Of a stretch of 64,000 nt of DNA, positions 1 to 12,095 are shown piece after piece. The stretch spans positions 24,764,001 to 24,828,000 of the forward strand of contig NC_092674.1 in assembly GCF_964355755.1 (NCBI RefSeq). The letters run 5' to 3'. Positions within the stretch are counted from its first letter, which is position 1, and each line of letters starts with the position of its first letter. The position numbers were made by a program, and so were the translations under genes. The stretch comes from Antedon mediterranea (lineage: Eukaryota > Echinodermata > Crinoidea > Comatulida > Antedonidae). Under the pieces are notes generated by a model that ran no database searches, had not been told where the DNA came from, and saw only the letters and a list, made by a program, of their open reading frames with translations.

Positions 1-2110
1 GGGTGGGGGAGGAGGAAGGTTCTACCATATGAATTATTAATATTGAGCTAACTAAAATTAAACAAACTCTTACCAGACTCTTGTAAATAGCGGTAGACAA
101 GAAAGTTCACCTCATCACTGCTAATACTCATGACTGCTGAAGTCTAGACTTCTGGCAGTCTACCTTACCTGGAAAGAAAATAATACAATGTACACAATTT
201 GCCTAATTTTAGAAATAATTTTCACCAGACAACCTACAGTAATAACAATGTTTTTGACATATGCAAGATGCTGCAATCGCAACCATGGCTACTGTACTAA
301 AGTTCAACGCAATGCAGGTGCAGAAATCCACAACGCAGATCTCCCTCACTTTTCAACAGCAAAATCATTAAATTATTGAAATGAAATAGGCCTAGACTTC
401 TATGACACGCATGCATGCCATCCATGATGTACAGTACCTATCGTATGCAATTTAAGAACAGTAGAATAGATTTTGCTTGAATATGAACTAGTGGTGGTGC
501 ATCAGAGGACCAGAGTGCCTAAAAAGTGCGTAACCTAAAATAATTGTATTCTTCCAGGATGCTGATCTTTGGATCCACCTGTGATGTGTGTGTGTGGTAA
601 ACTTTCTGTGTTTCGGAATGCTTAACATTTCATTGTATTGATGATCCCTATTTAGCCAATATCGTGGACTGCAAGATTTTGAAATGTTTTATGTGCTCAG
701 AAATCGATTGAAACGACCTATAAATTACTCAAATATCCGGGCTTCCAGGGGCCTTCGCCCCGCTATGTCCTAGCTAGCCTATAGCCTTACTTAGCCTGGC
801 TCATAAAATCGTCATTATTTATTTTAAAATATAGGCTAGGCCTAGGCCCTAGCCTAACCTAGCTAGGCCTACGCAAAGATTTTGCCACACGCACAGTCTG
901 GCCTAACCTGCTTATTACCTTTTTGAAAAATTACATGAATCAACCTCGTTGCGATAGGTAGTCCAGCAAAGTTTCCTCAACAAAAAGACTGTCGATCTAG
1001 GCTAGCTAGGCCTTCTGGGGCAGAGTGTTATTCAGACCTTCAATTTATCGCGGCGGGCTTTTCTGTGGTCTAAATGCACGTTCGAAGATCAATTGTCTTG
1101 CATCGATGAAGAGATGTTTCCGACCCAATACAATTATAATTCCTCGATCCAACTGGTTTTTCAATGGATCTCGCTAAAAATGTATCAGCAAAACCTTGGA
1201 TAATTTACAAATCGATTGCAATGATACTCCACTTGTGAATTTTGAGTTAAAACAAAGTTACAGCCCGTTTATTGATGCAATTTGTTTCTGATTCGAGACG
1301 GTTTCAAAGCGTTCACTCAGCCTTGTTCATAGGAGCAAAATGGCGAGAATATGAACACGGCGTGGATCCGATATAATATATTCAAAATGGCTCTATTGGA
1401 TTAGCCGCCAAAAACAAGCAGTAAAATCTTTTTCCCGTCCCTTTGGTATGTTTTTTCAGTATTAATTATTTATTATCTTCTTGTCAGCCTACGTTTTTGT
1501 ATGTTGTAACCGTCATAAGAAATCTTGTAAATATTTTTTTTTAAACCTCATAAATGTTTCCAGCAAAATTGTGGTTTTCAAAAAAAATGTTAACATTTTC
1601 TGCGATAAAATTCCTATTAGGCCTCCTATAACAAAACTATAATTCTCTTATCTTCTTAACGTTTTCCGTCTTCCGACATTACGCTTTCCACAATTTATTT
1701 CCATTTTTGTCTGTTTATGACAGGATGGTTTGTTATTGTGATGTCTTGTAAGTCTTTCTTTATTTGGTTCATCCAGTTATTTCTAAATTATTATTATTTT
1801 TTCATGATAAAAAAACCCCAAACGATCTGTTTGTGATAATGTTCTAAAAGTTAGTCTACTATCGAAGGATCCGATATTTAGGTCTAATAACTGCTCACCG
1901 CTCGCTCAATTAATACGCAACCATGAAACAATAGTCCATATAGTTTCCAAGCGTTATTTTTGTGTAGGCCTACTAGTACTAATTATTGACTCTGAACACA
2001 AATTGGATCGAAAAAAACCTATTTTCAGATGTTATTTATTAAGATTCTGTAACTGTATGATATTTTGTAGACAGTCAATTCCAACCATTGATGAACTGTT
2101 AAAAATATGT
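1..2110. other. Non-coding stretch, no gene seen
   Basis: No convincing coding exon was found here. The DNA is AT-rich, and 760-1020 is dense in CTAGCCTAGG/TAGGCCTA palindromic words that recur across the window. The only open frame, at 188-379, is short, has no family resemblance and no splice context. Confidence 0.6.
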
Positions 2111-2117
2111 TTTTATT
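2111..2117 (-). promoter_or_regulatory. Putative polyadenylation signal
   Basis: AATAAAA on the minus strand lies about 10 nt past the stop codon of the 705-aa gene. The position implies a very short 3' UTR, unless a more distal signal is used. Confidence 0.4.
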
Positions 2118-2125
2118 AAGTAGGC

Positions 2126-4427
2126 CTATTGATCTATTGGTGGTTCTGAATGACAACAGCCACACATTTTCTCCCAAAAGCCAACTTTTGCTCGGGTTTC
2201 TTCAGACATTGTAATCGTCTCGGCTTGTTTCGTTGTTTCTTGCGAGTCCTCTTCGCTATTTAGAACACGATCAAAATAGCCGACTTTCTGAGAAACACTT
2301 GATTCTATATCGTTGTCTTCCTCTTGATAACTTTTAGACGATGATGCACCATGTAGTCGAATCACTTTCTTCGAGCTTGGATTATATTCAAAATTGTTTG
2401 CGTCGGATTCACCCTGCTGCTCTGATTTGAATTTATATAGGTATACAGCCGGGTTGATCTCGTCATCACTCTTCGTAGACCCTAATACTCGAGTGGCATC
2501 TCTGGTAGTATTTTCACTCTCTGTTGTAGACATCATTCGTGTGGTACCTTCACTCTCTGCTGACGACATCATTTGAGTGGTACCTCTGGTGGTGGTATCT
2601 AATTCACTCTCTACTGAAGACATCATTTGAGTTTTACCTCTGTTGGTACCTTCAATCTCTGCTATAGACATCATTTGGGTGGTACATCTGTTGGTATCTT
2701 CACTCTCTGCTGTAGACATATCCATTCGAGTGGTACATCTGGTAGTATTTTCACTCTCTGATTTAGACATCATGTCCATTCGAGTGGTACCTCTGGTAGG
2801 ATATTTACTCTCTGCTGTAGACATCATATCCATTCGAGTAGCTCTGGTAGGATCACTCTTCGTAGACATCCGATTGTTAAGATCTTGTTCCACGCGATCA
2901 TTGGTGCTGTATGAGCTGTAATCCGTTACGTCATATGACGTATTCAGTTTCTGGTGATTGTTATTATTGGTTGTCATATTAGCGTGAATATCATCAAGAT
3001 ATGCTTGACAGACTGTGCACACGTGGTCATAATCCCGTCTACTACTTGAACTTGCAGGATATGCATTCTTAGTGAAAAACCTTTCGTTATCAACAAGTGA
3101 CCCGCCGTCGAACCGTGTTTCCTTTTTCTGTTGGATATCATTCTTCCCAAATTTGACATGTTTATGTTGTCGATCTGGCGAGGCTTGCTGCTGACCAGAC
3201 TGAGGTGGTCTCTTGGTAAACTTTTCTGGTGAGCTATTGCGTTTTTGCGGCGCAGCACCACCAGCACTTGCAACTGTGCCATAAAAAGGAGTGTGCAGTA
3301 ACTCTAACATGTCATTGTCACTGGCATGTATCTCTGCGAAGTCATCAGCTAACTCAAGTCTCTTCGTGGAGTCGAACAAATGCATCATTGCGCCGACTGC
3401 GTCCGATTTGTGCAAGTATTTTGTTAAAGATTGCCGAGCAGTTTTGCGAAGATTAAACGTGTAGTTCGAATCTAATGACACCGGATCTGAAGGGTTCTCA
3501 AATTCTACCTGCTTCTTCGGGACTTCTGTCTTCTTTGATCTATCATGCATCGCTGGCAACTCCGGAAGGACGTCGTCATATTCATCGAACGTATCATCAA
3601 ATTCTTCTTTACTTTCCTCCAGAGGTTCGAATCTCACTCTTTGTTTCTTAGTAGTTCTAGTAGCCTTTGCATCTAATGAAGCGTTAGCCTCATCAATGCT
3701 ATCAATCTGTTGCTGCAAGTAATCTGTCAGGTGAAGCAACGCATTGGCTTTGCCTTTGCAGGTGTATTTCAGAAGGGTCCTAAGTGCCGCACGACGGACG
3801 ACATACAACGAGTTGGTTGCCGTCATGTTATCCGGTCCACCAATATTAGCAAACATGTCAACTTTCGCTAATCTCTCCTCCCTGGCATCAAAATACTGCT
3901 CGCTATCTTTCTCTTGAAGAGCATCGCCAACCGCATTGTTAACTATCATTTTTGCCTTGTAGCGGAGTATTTCGATGTCCTCATATCCTGAGCCACTACT
4001 CCCTTGCGACGTTGAAGCCACACCACCACCTATATGGTTCTTACACTGGCATCCGGGAACAGGAGGAAGGTTGTCCAATAACGATTGTGGTAACGAATGT
4101 TTATCAAAAAGCCGAAGTAAAAATCGTCTGTATATATAAAGAAAGAATACAATTGTCAAAAGGATCTAAGAGAGAGGGGAGGGGGGGGGGGGTATAATAT
4201 CGCTGGCTGGAAGCTGTAGTTCAGAAAGCAAACTAGGCCTAGGCCTAGTAGACCTATTAAACGACTTTCATTACAAATAAATAACCACAATAAAGTTGAG
4301 AACCTGAATACCTTTCTAATCTGAAAGTGATTTCGTCCAAAAGTCGATTTAGTTCAGCATTAGATTGTGACGTCGCGTCTGATGACGTCGAACCGTCTGG
4401 AATAAGAGCTGCGGCTAAGCTCTCCAT
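2126..4427 (-). CDS. Uncharacterised 705-aa repeat-rich protein, two coding exons
   Basis: Exon 1 is 4312-4427 (ATG at 4427, donor GTATTC). Exon 2 is 2126-4127 (acceptor ATATATACAG, stop TAG). Joining them keeps frame (116+2002 nt) and gives 705 aa. An upstream TTG-initiated extension of exon 2 would read intron, so the spliced ATG start is preferred. I recognise no family. The N-terminal part is helical and charged. Residues about 144-176 and 260-293 are two copies of one motif, N-x(3-5)-R+xAxxxLxKYxxKxxA...HLxD. Residues about 210-230 are strongly acidic. From roughly residue 450 to 590 the protein is built of about eight imperfect 13-18-residue repeats based on TTRMDMMSxAESE. The end is Cys/Trp-containing (FWEKMCGCC). 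There is no clear signal peptide or membrane segment. It could be an intrinsically disordered scaffold, but that is a guess. A first non-coding exon upstream cannot be excluded. Confidence 0.75.
2480..2880 (-). repeat. Coding minisatellite in the 705-aa gene
   Basis: The DNA repeats a unit of about 39-57 bp that encodes TTRxTTRMDMMSxAESE-like blocks. All unit-length changes keep the frame, so the repeat is tolerated as coding sequence. Allele length is likely to vary between individuals. Confidence 0.7.
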
Positions 4428-4509
4428 GATCTTTCGATTGATGCTGCCAAAATAAAAACATTGTAAATATGGAAAACCAAGCTACCTAAGTAATACTCTG
4501 TATAGGCGT

Positions 4510-5025
4510 ATGTGTGATTTTTTGTTTGTCACAACGTTTGATAGTGTAGACAGAGCTTCGAATAGAAGTATTCTATTGGGGTTTTTTTGACAGTTTTAAA
4601 TAGTCCATTATTAGAAATAGGTTTAGGGCGACAACCATTCTTTATACTTACTTATTTCTGCCTTCTTGATTGTTAATTTATCATGGTATGTTCAGAGATG
4701 TGACGACGTGTGCTAAGGACCGATATTCAAACGCCAATAATGATGGAAGTTAGATATCCGGTAACCATAGACATTAACAGCGCATTATTAGTTGCTAGGA
4801 AATAATGCGTACTGAAAAAACGCACATGGCGCGGGACGAGACACGCCTTAATAATTTGCAGTATCTGCGCACACATTGCCGGATCGACTCGATAGGGCTG
4901 GATCATCAATAATGCACGCAATGTAAACTAGACAAAAAAAGTGTGATGTGCCCAAATATGGTAGTGATATGACATTTCCATATATGGGCACAGGACATCA
5001 TAACGTTTGATAGTGTAGATGTACG
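4510..5025. mobile_element. Fragments of the CTGTCTACACTATCAAAC inverted-repeat transposon
   Basis: Ends reading CGTTTGATAGTGTAGAC occur near 4535-4557 and near 5007-5025. Between them, at 4940-4995, are internal pieces with GTGATGTGCCC and ATATGGGCAC. The same end and interior words make up the complete small elements at 13495-13871 and 27412-27496. These look like truncated or rearranged copies. Confidence 0.55.
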
Positions 5026-5448
5026 GCGGCCGGGTTTATTCTTAAAATGACACTGCAGACAGTCATAAAGAACAGAAACAAATACGGAAAAGCGAGATTT
5101 ATAACTTTATTCAAAATAACGTTACATCACCCTTGTATCGGTAGTAGAATCTAAATACATTCTCGGCACATTCATCAGCTAACGTCAATAAACACATGAT
5201 CTCAAAATTCAGACAACACATACCGTATGTCTGAACTAAAAAAATTGTAAAACTCACAAAATATTATTTACTGTATCCTCACAGTATTAATCACTAAAGA
5301 AAGGAACGAGCGAGTTAACAGTAACACTCTCTTTCGTTTATTTTAAAGTCAACGTTGACGGGCGTGACGTCGGTATGCTCTTGTTAGAAGAAAAACCATA
5401 AGTTTACAATACAGGGTTCTTAAACAATAATGAATTAAACTGCTTTTA

Positions 5449-5615
5449 AGCCTGTCTTCCACTAGGCGAATTCCTCGCGCCAATTGAAAAGAGTTTTGTA
5501 ATGCGCATGCGTATTAATATTTTAATCCACTTTTTGTGATGCGAGAGATTCGCAACCAATCAGAACTCAGGAATGTTCGACTCGCGCGAATATGTTCGCT
5601 TTTGGAAAACAGGCT
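5449..5615. mobile_element. Short inverted-repeat transposon (MITE), AGCCTGTTTTCC ends
   Basis: The left end AGCCTGTCTTCC and right end GGAAAACAGGCT are inverted repeats. Both are flanked by TTA (5446-5448 and 5616-5618), a 3-bp target duplication. At 167 bp there is no coding capacity. The element at 34769-35154 has the same ends and the same TTA flanks. Confidence 0.7.
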
Positions 5616-6329
5616 TTAGACCCTTAGATTAATACTTCTTTATAGTCGGTTACAATAATAGAGTTAATAATACATTTATGTGGAACTAATTTGTTCATTA
5701 ATAATAAAATACAGTATAGAGAAACAGAGAATGTAAAACGTAAATGTGTACCACTAATGGCCTAGTCATCAATAGGGGACCAAAAGTGGACTAACTTTAC
5801 TCAAAAAGACGATTAAACTTTATTCAAGAACTTATTCTTAGGATACAAGCCAAACTCTTCTGTTTACATACCGTATTATAATCGAGTACAGAAGTACAAA
5901 TATTAATTTTGTTTTATATACTAAAGAAACATTCAAATCGTGGCACGATGTAATATTTAATTGCATTTCCAACTACTGTACTAATAATCGATACTTTATT
6001 ACTGTACTTCTGTAGGGACTATGATTTGATTTGCATATCAGGTCAACACGATTTGCATATCAGGTCATAGTTACAAAACATGGTTATAATCTTCACTATG
6101 CTATTTATTGCTAAACCAAATGTATCTTAAGGCACAACACCCTTAGCTGAATAACTCAAACCGAACATCTAAAACTTTACAATGTGAAATTCTTTACTTA
6201 TTATCCCAGGTCTTTACTCATAATACAAAGATACTACAATTATAATTGGATTAATATGGAACATAAATTGCTTATTAATATTTTCCACTGTTATTACAAA
6301 CAATTCTTTTAATCACGTTTGGGATAGTG

Positions 6330-7460
6330 TTATTGTAAATCACAGGTGATACATATCCTTATATCGCATGTGATGCGATCGCAAATCACAGATTATTATC
6401 GCAAATCACAGGTGATCGCAAATCACAGGTGATCGCAAATCACAGGTGATCGCAAATCACAGGTGATCGCAAATCACAGGTGATGTTGCAAATCACAGGT
6501 GATCGCAAATCACAGGTGATGTTGCAAATCACAGGTGATGTCGCAAATCACAGGTGATGTCGCAAATCACAGGTGATGTCGCAAATCACAGGTGATGTCG
6601 CAAATAACAGGTGATGTCGCAAATCACAGGTGATGTCGCAAATCACAGGTGATGTCGCAAATCACAGGCGATGTCGCAAATCACAGGCGATGTCGCAAAT
6701 CACAGGCGATGTCGCAAATCACAGGCGATGTCGCAAATCACAGGCGATGTCGCAAATCACAGGCGATGTCGCAAATCACAGGCGATGTCGCAAATCACAG
6801 GCAATGTCGCAAATCACAGGCGATATCGCAAATCACAGGCGATATCGCAAATCACAGGCGATGTCGCAAATCACAGGTGATATTGCAAATCACAGATGTC
6901 ACAGGTGATATTGCAAATCACAGGTGATATCGCAAATCACAGATGTCACAGGTGATACTGCAAATCACATGTGATATTGCAAATCACAGGTGATGTCGCA
7001 AATCACAGGTGATGTCGCAAATCACAGGTGATGTCGCAAATCACAGGTGATGTCGCAAATCACAGGTGATATCGCAAATCACAGGTGATATCGCAAATCA
7101 CAGATGTCACAGGTGATATTGCAAATCACAGGTGATATCGCAAATCACAGATGTCACAGGGTGATATTGCAAATCACAGGTGATATCGCAAATCACAGAT
7201 GTCACAGGTGATATCGCAAATCACAGATGTCACAGGTGATACTGCAAATCACATGTGATATTGCAAATCACAGGTGATCGCAAATCACAGGTGATATTGC
7301 AAATCACAGGTGATGTCGCAAATCACAGGTGATGTCGCAAATCACAGGTGATGTCGCAAATCACAATCATGGGTGATATCGCAAAGTACATGTGATATTT
7401 TAAATCACAGGCAATATGGAAGATCACAGGTGATATCGCAAAACACAGGTGATATCTGAA
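6330..7460. repeat. Minisatellite, 17-19-bp GCAAATCACAGGTGAT units
   Basis: About 1.1 kb of near-uninterrupted tandem units of GCAAATCACAGGTGAT plus a variable 1-3 base linker (C, GTC, ATC, ATT, GTT). Each unit contains the dyad ATCAC-AG-GTGAT. Variants are zoned: 17-bp units near 6410-6480, GATGTC units 6530-6660, GGCGATGTC units 6660-6850, and a compound unit with AGATGTCACAGGTGATATT between 6885 and 7260. Open frames across it are artefacts of a period that is not a multiple of three. There are no unique spacers, so it is not a CRISPR array. Confidence 0.95.
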
Positions 7461-8058
7461 CTAATTACTGTATATATATTTTATTAATAAATGAATATAT
7501 TTTGGCATAACTAAACTAAATATTACTGTATACAAGCTACACCACTGGTATAGGTGTTATTCTTTTACCTACATAGGAAGATTATACTTGCAGTTATGTT
7601 TATACTTTAAAAATTAAATCGTATATACGCGGATGATTTACCAATTCGGTAGCCATTTTCTGCCTCCATTAAAAATACTACAAGGATATCAGTTTTCTAT
7701 ACAAGTTAATCATGTTTTTTAAACTTGCCTAAAAAATTATCTGATTTTGTTCTGGTAAAAACAATTTACTACACACACACTAAAACTACTTTGTCTTTTT
7801 TTAAAGACAATTGGTATTTGTTGCTAAGCAACACACACATTTGGAACACAACAATGAAACCTATGCACCATCAGCATCATGAAATAAATTAAAATAGACT
7901 AGAAATAAAAACCAAAAAGGTGGGCTTCAACATAATGTATAAAAATAATTTGACCGGAATATAAACAACAATAAACAAACCTAAAATTGGCAAGTAACAA
8001 ACTGAAATACAGTAGAACTGGGGGGAATGGGATGCCTTCAGGACCGAACAGAGTTTCC

Positions 8059-8395
8059 CTAATGGTAGTTGTCTGAAAGTGCTAAAACATCCTCCCCTGA
8101 ATAGAGGTGACCCCCCTTAACAAGGCCAGGGTGTCCCTTGAATAGGTTTGTCCCCTGAAAAGGGCCGTCTTCTGAATAGGGTCGTCTCCTGAATAGGGGT
8201 GACCCCCTTAACAAGGCCAGGGTGTCTTCTGAATAGGGATGTTCCCTGGATAGGGGTGACCCCTCAATAGGGTCAGGTTGTCCTCTGAATAGGGTTGTCC
8301 CCTGAATAGAGATGTTCCCTGAATAGGGATGTTCAATGAATAGGGGTGACACCCTTAATAGGGCCAGGTTGTCCCCTGAATAGGGGTGACCAAAT
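8059..8395. repeat. Degenerate tandem array, CCTGAATAGGGGTGACC type
   Basis: Repeated words CCTGAATAGGG, GGGGTGACCCCC and AGGCCAGGGTGTC alternate with a period of roughly 20-30 bp nested in a longer period of about 110 bp. The open frame on the minus strand is low complexity and not taken as a gene. The words resemble arrays at 41616-41870 and 59400-59620. Confidence 0.75.
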
Positions 8396-10615
8396 GAGGA
8401 GGAAGGAAGGAAGGAGAGGAGGACATTCAATATTTGACACCATATTTTAGATGTGATTTAATTACTGGCATGGTGGAAGTATATTAAAGTATTACTGGCT
8501 TACAGTTTTATAGATTGTATTACAAGACTACAACATTTAAGTACATAAAGCATCCAGTAATAAAGTGATATTGTCACCTGATTGGAAAACAAATTAATCA
8601 AAACAAAAAATGTCCAGAAATTGAGCTAAAGCTAAAACTGTGTCCAGATATAATTAAGTCCAAGAAAATCTATTTATCAAATGAAAACCTGTCTATGACA
8701 TCATCTCCATTAACAAGGGTAAACACTTTAAAAAGTTGTACTTAAAGAATGCATAACAAGGGCTAAGCCAGTCATTATTATTATTATTTTATTTTTATTA
8801 TGCAATAATTTTGATTTGTTCTAAATATCAAAGCAGTTTACTGTAAAAATATAATAAAATGAATAGTATATTTTCACTTCATTTTCAAATAGAGCCTCCG
8901 AAATATCTATACCATACATTTCAGATTTTAATCTGAAATAAAAACATTTGATGAACTTGAATTGCTTTTATCATCATAGAATGATAGGCATAGATATCAT
9001 TATCATTGATATTATTATTAACATTGATGTTATCATGAAATAACGTTGGTACCTATACATATATTCACTATAGGTTCCTAATGATTTTGTCTATAATTAT
9101 TTCTTGGCACTATGGAATGGATGACGGCAGTTTTTTTAAATATAAAAAACAATGATACAAACACAAAAACAGTCTGAGCTGATCTACAAGGCAAAAAAAA
9201 CTACACACAGTGGATTGTCTAAAATTCTATAAAAGTTTTTTTTTAATACTGTTTTATTTTGAAAATTCTAATAAAGGAATTGTATGCTTAAATTAAGCAT
9301 ACCAGAGTTTGTTCCAACACATTTCTACGTTTAAGATTGAAACTAATAGACTATAATATTGGAAGGAGGAAAGAAGAAATAATTAAGGTGGATTCACATT
9401 ATATTAAAAAAATACTGGAAGAGTTGAATGATGTAATAAATTATAAAAACTGAGCTGCACTTTATCGACTATGATAATCGTCAAACACTAAACATTTACT
9501 AAATCCTAACTAAAAAGGAAATTAATTTGGCTTTACAATGAAATGGATATTTATGTTTACTTTATGATTATTATTACTTGGTAAAATTACTTAAAGCATT
9601 TAGCTAAGTATACTACTTTGAATGTTTATTTGCACAATAATGTCGAAAATGTGCAAGTTATCATTTTTTGTCTTTTACAAATAGCTATAAATAGAACAGA
9701 CCATACCAACTCATCGATATATAGGTTATTTTCTCAAAAGCTTAACAATCTTAAGTTATTATGGGTATTTTCCATATTTGGCCGAAATAATAATACCACG
9801 TCCTCTGAACAAAGTATTTTGCTCAGTTTCTGAGCACTTAATGTTTTTGTTTACTGGGTTGTTCATTTATAATAGTAAACCTAGTTCAGCCTATTCTTTT
9901 TAATGTGTGGAATCGGAGAATGGTGAAATTATTTTTGTAATTTCACTCTTCCCTGGTGGAATGAATACTGGGTTTTTTTCATTACATTTTTTTTTACTAG
10001 TACTAATTGAGATAATACTTTGAATTAAATATTTATTAAGTATATCAAGGTAATAATATTAGGAAGATTTTAAAGTGAATAACTGGTTTTGGATACATAC
10101 ATTACACTGAATATATTTGTTGTAATATAATAATAAATACGTTCTCCATATCTTAAACCTAAAATAACTTCTCTTCGTTTTCCTTTAAAAAAAAAATACT
10201 AAGAGGATTTCTCCTAATTATTTTTTGTAGAACAGCATTACAGTGTTAATAAATTTAAGTATGATTATTATTGATTATAGTATAATATAATTAATAATTG
10301 TATGTGGTGTATGATTTTATCTATTTTTATGCTATTCTGTGAAAGTATCAAAAACCATCACAAAACAGTAGAGCTGTTAATATATTATGAGGAAAAGATA
10401 TATCCCTAAAAAAAGCGGTCTAATAATAATTAATAAATTTATTTGTTTATTTGGATCTACTAAAGGTGAAACAAAGGCTAAGAGATTGCACAACATGCAC
10501 CATTTTGGCTATAAAATAAGTATACAATAACAAAAACATAAGTACAAATTACACATTTAAATAGCTATAAAGAATATACCCAATTTCTGAATGCAAGAAC
10601 TATATTATACTTTCG

Positions 10616-10767
10616 TCATACCGACTCGGGTACAAAGTTTGATGAGTGTTTTATTCCTGAGAACCAAAAGGTGGGTTTGGTACGTCATAGAAGTACAATA
10701 AAATATCTCCATGGTTTGGCCTATATGGCTGATTTTGTAGCATGGGCTTATACCCGAGTCTGTATGA
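10616..10767. mobile_element. Small foldback element, TCATACNGACTCGGGTA ends
   Basis: The left end TCATACCGACTCGGGTA and the right end TACCCGAGTCTGTATGA are inverted repeats with one mismatch, 152 bp apart end to end. There is no coding capacity. No second copy was noticed in the window. Confidence 0.55.
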
Positions 10768-12095
10768 TAATATTATTATTATAGCCCAATTAAAGTGTTG
10801 ATGCGCTTCTATTTTTTACCCTGGTTAGAATAATAATAATAATATATTTAAATAAAAATTCCAAGCTACACACATACATATACACAAGCTCTGTAATGTG
10901 TACATTAACAATACACTCACTCCAGCATAGCAAAGTATATCTGCGTGCCTTACTCATAGCAAATATAACCTCTCTCTTGTAATGTAAAAGTTGAATAAAT
11001 AGTTTATCTGAATTAGAAAAAGCTTATAAAAAAAAATAAAATAAGATAGATGGGATTTTATGAATGGCAGCACAGGATAGGTGAATAAACTTTACGGACC
11101 ATGTCAAGAGTGCTCTACTGCAGGTACTGCAGTACCTAAATAGTTTTACTACAATTACATATGATTTAGCTTGTTTAATATCGAAGCTTATAAAATTGCA
11201 TGAAAATTCAATTTTACAGTTGAAATATGTTTAACTGCGTTTATGAAATTGAATAAGTACCCACCACTATTATTCGATTTTTAAGTCCCAATGGTTACTA
11301 CACAATAGACGTTTGAGATCAATATAGTCTTATTGTAATGCTTGTAGTATGCATACGCATAGACATCAGAGCGATTTTATGGAAACTAACTATGCTAGAA
11401 CAGTACTTTTCAACGAAATAATTTAACTTCTTTAACAAAGAATATAGCATTTCAGAAATAATGGAAGATGGTCAGTAACGTAAATGCGATTTGACTGGTC
11501 CATTAATATGCCAACTAGTTTTTTTTAGATGTTTATGCATCTACAGAATGTGACCAAATAACAATTTGGACCATGTTACCAAAAAACTAAAAATCCATCC
11601 TTACAATAAAGTGTTAACAGGGCTAGAACCACGTTAACAGGCTACAGGGCTGGAACCATGCTAACAGGCAATAGAGCTGAAAACATGTTAACAGTCCAAA
11701 TGAACACAAAATCTGAAACAGCAAAGTACTGTCAATTTCACAACCCAAAATATGGGTTAAAGATTAAAAACATAGGTTGCGACCCACATTTTACGGAATA
11801 AGAGTTAACAATAGAAACCTACTTATGGTATGGTAACCTATCATGGTAAACAACATAGTTGTTGTTCGCACTTTGACAAAATCTCTATACAGCTTTATCT
11901 TTCAACTGCCTAAGCAATGGATGTATCAGGTATCTAATAGTCTGAGAACCTAGAAATCAGTTCACAAATAGCTTTCCACCGAAAAAGGTCCACTCTATGC
12001 TACAGACATGCATAGCCAGCCACAAGCAGTAAGCCTGTACAATGCTGGGGGGTAACACATGAATAAATTTGGAAGACACACAGTGAACGCCTCAT

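Larger units (their letters stand above)
7461..12095. other. Intergenic stretch with repeats, no gene seen
   Basis: AT-rich DNA between the minisatellite and the FAM168 gene. Apart from the array at 8059-8395, the small element at 10616-10767 and a short tandem at about 11615-11695 (GGGCTRGAACCA...GTTAACAGG, three degenerate copies), I see nothing that resembles an exon or RNA gene. Confidence 0.6.

Noticed and set aside
2394-2921. Plus-strand open frames opposite the 705-aa gene
   Set aside because: They are antisense reflections of the coding minisatellite.
6630-6927. Three overlapping open frames encoding ANHRRCRKSQ-type repeats
   Set aside because: They are different frames of the same 19-bp minisatellite, open only because the unit lacks stop codons.
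6330-7460. CRISPR-like array
   Set aside because: Units are contiguous with no unique spacers, and the genome is eukaryotic.
8059-8430. 123-aa minus-strand open frame
   Set aside because: It lies wholly in a degenerate tandem array, has no splice context and no family resemblance.
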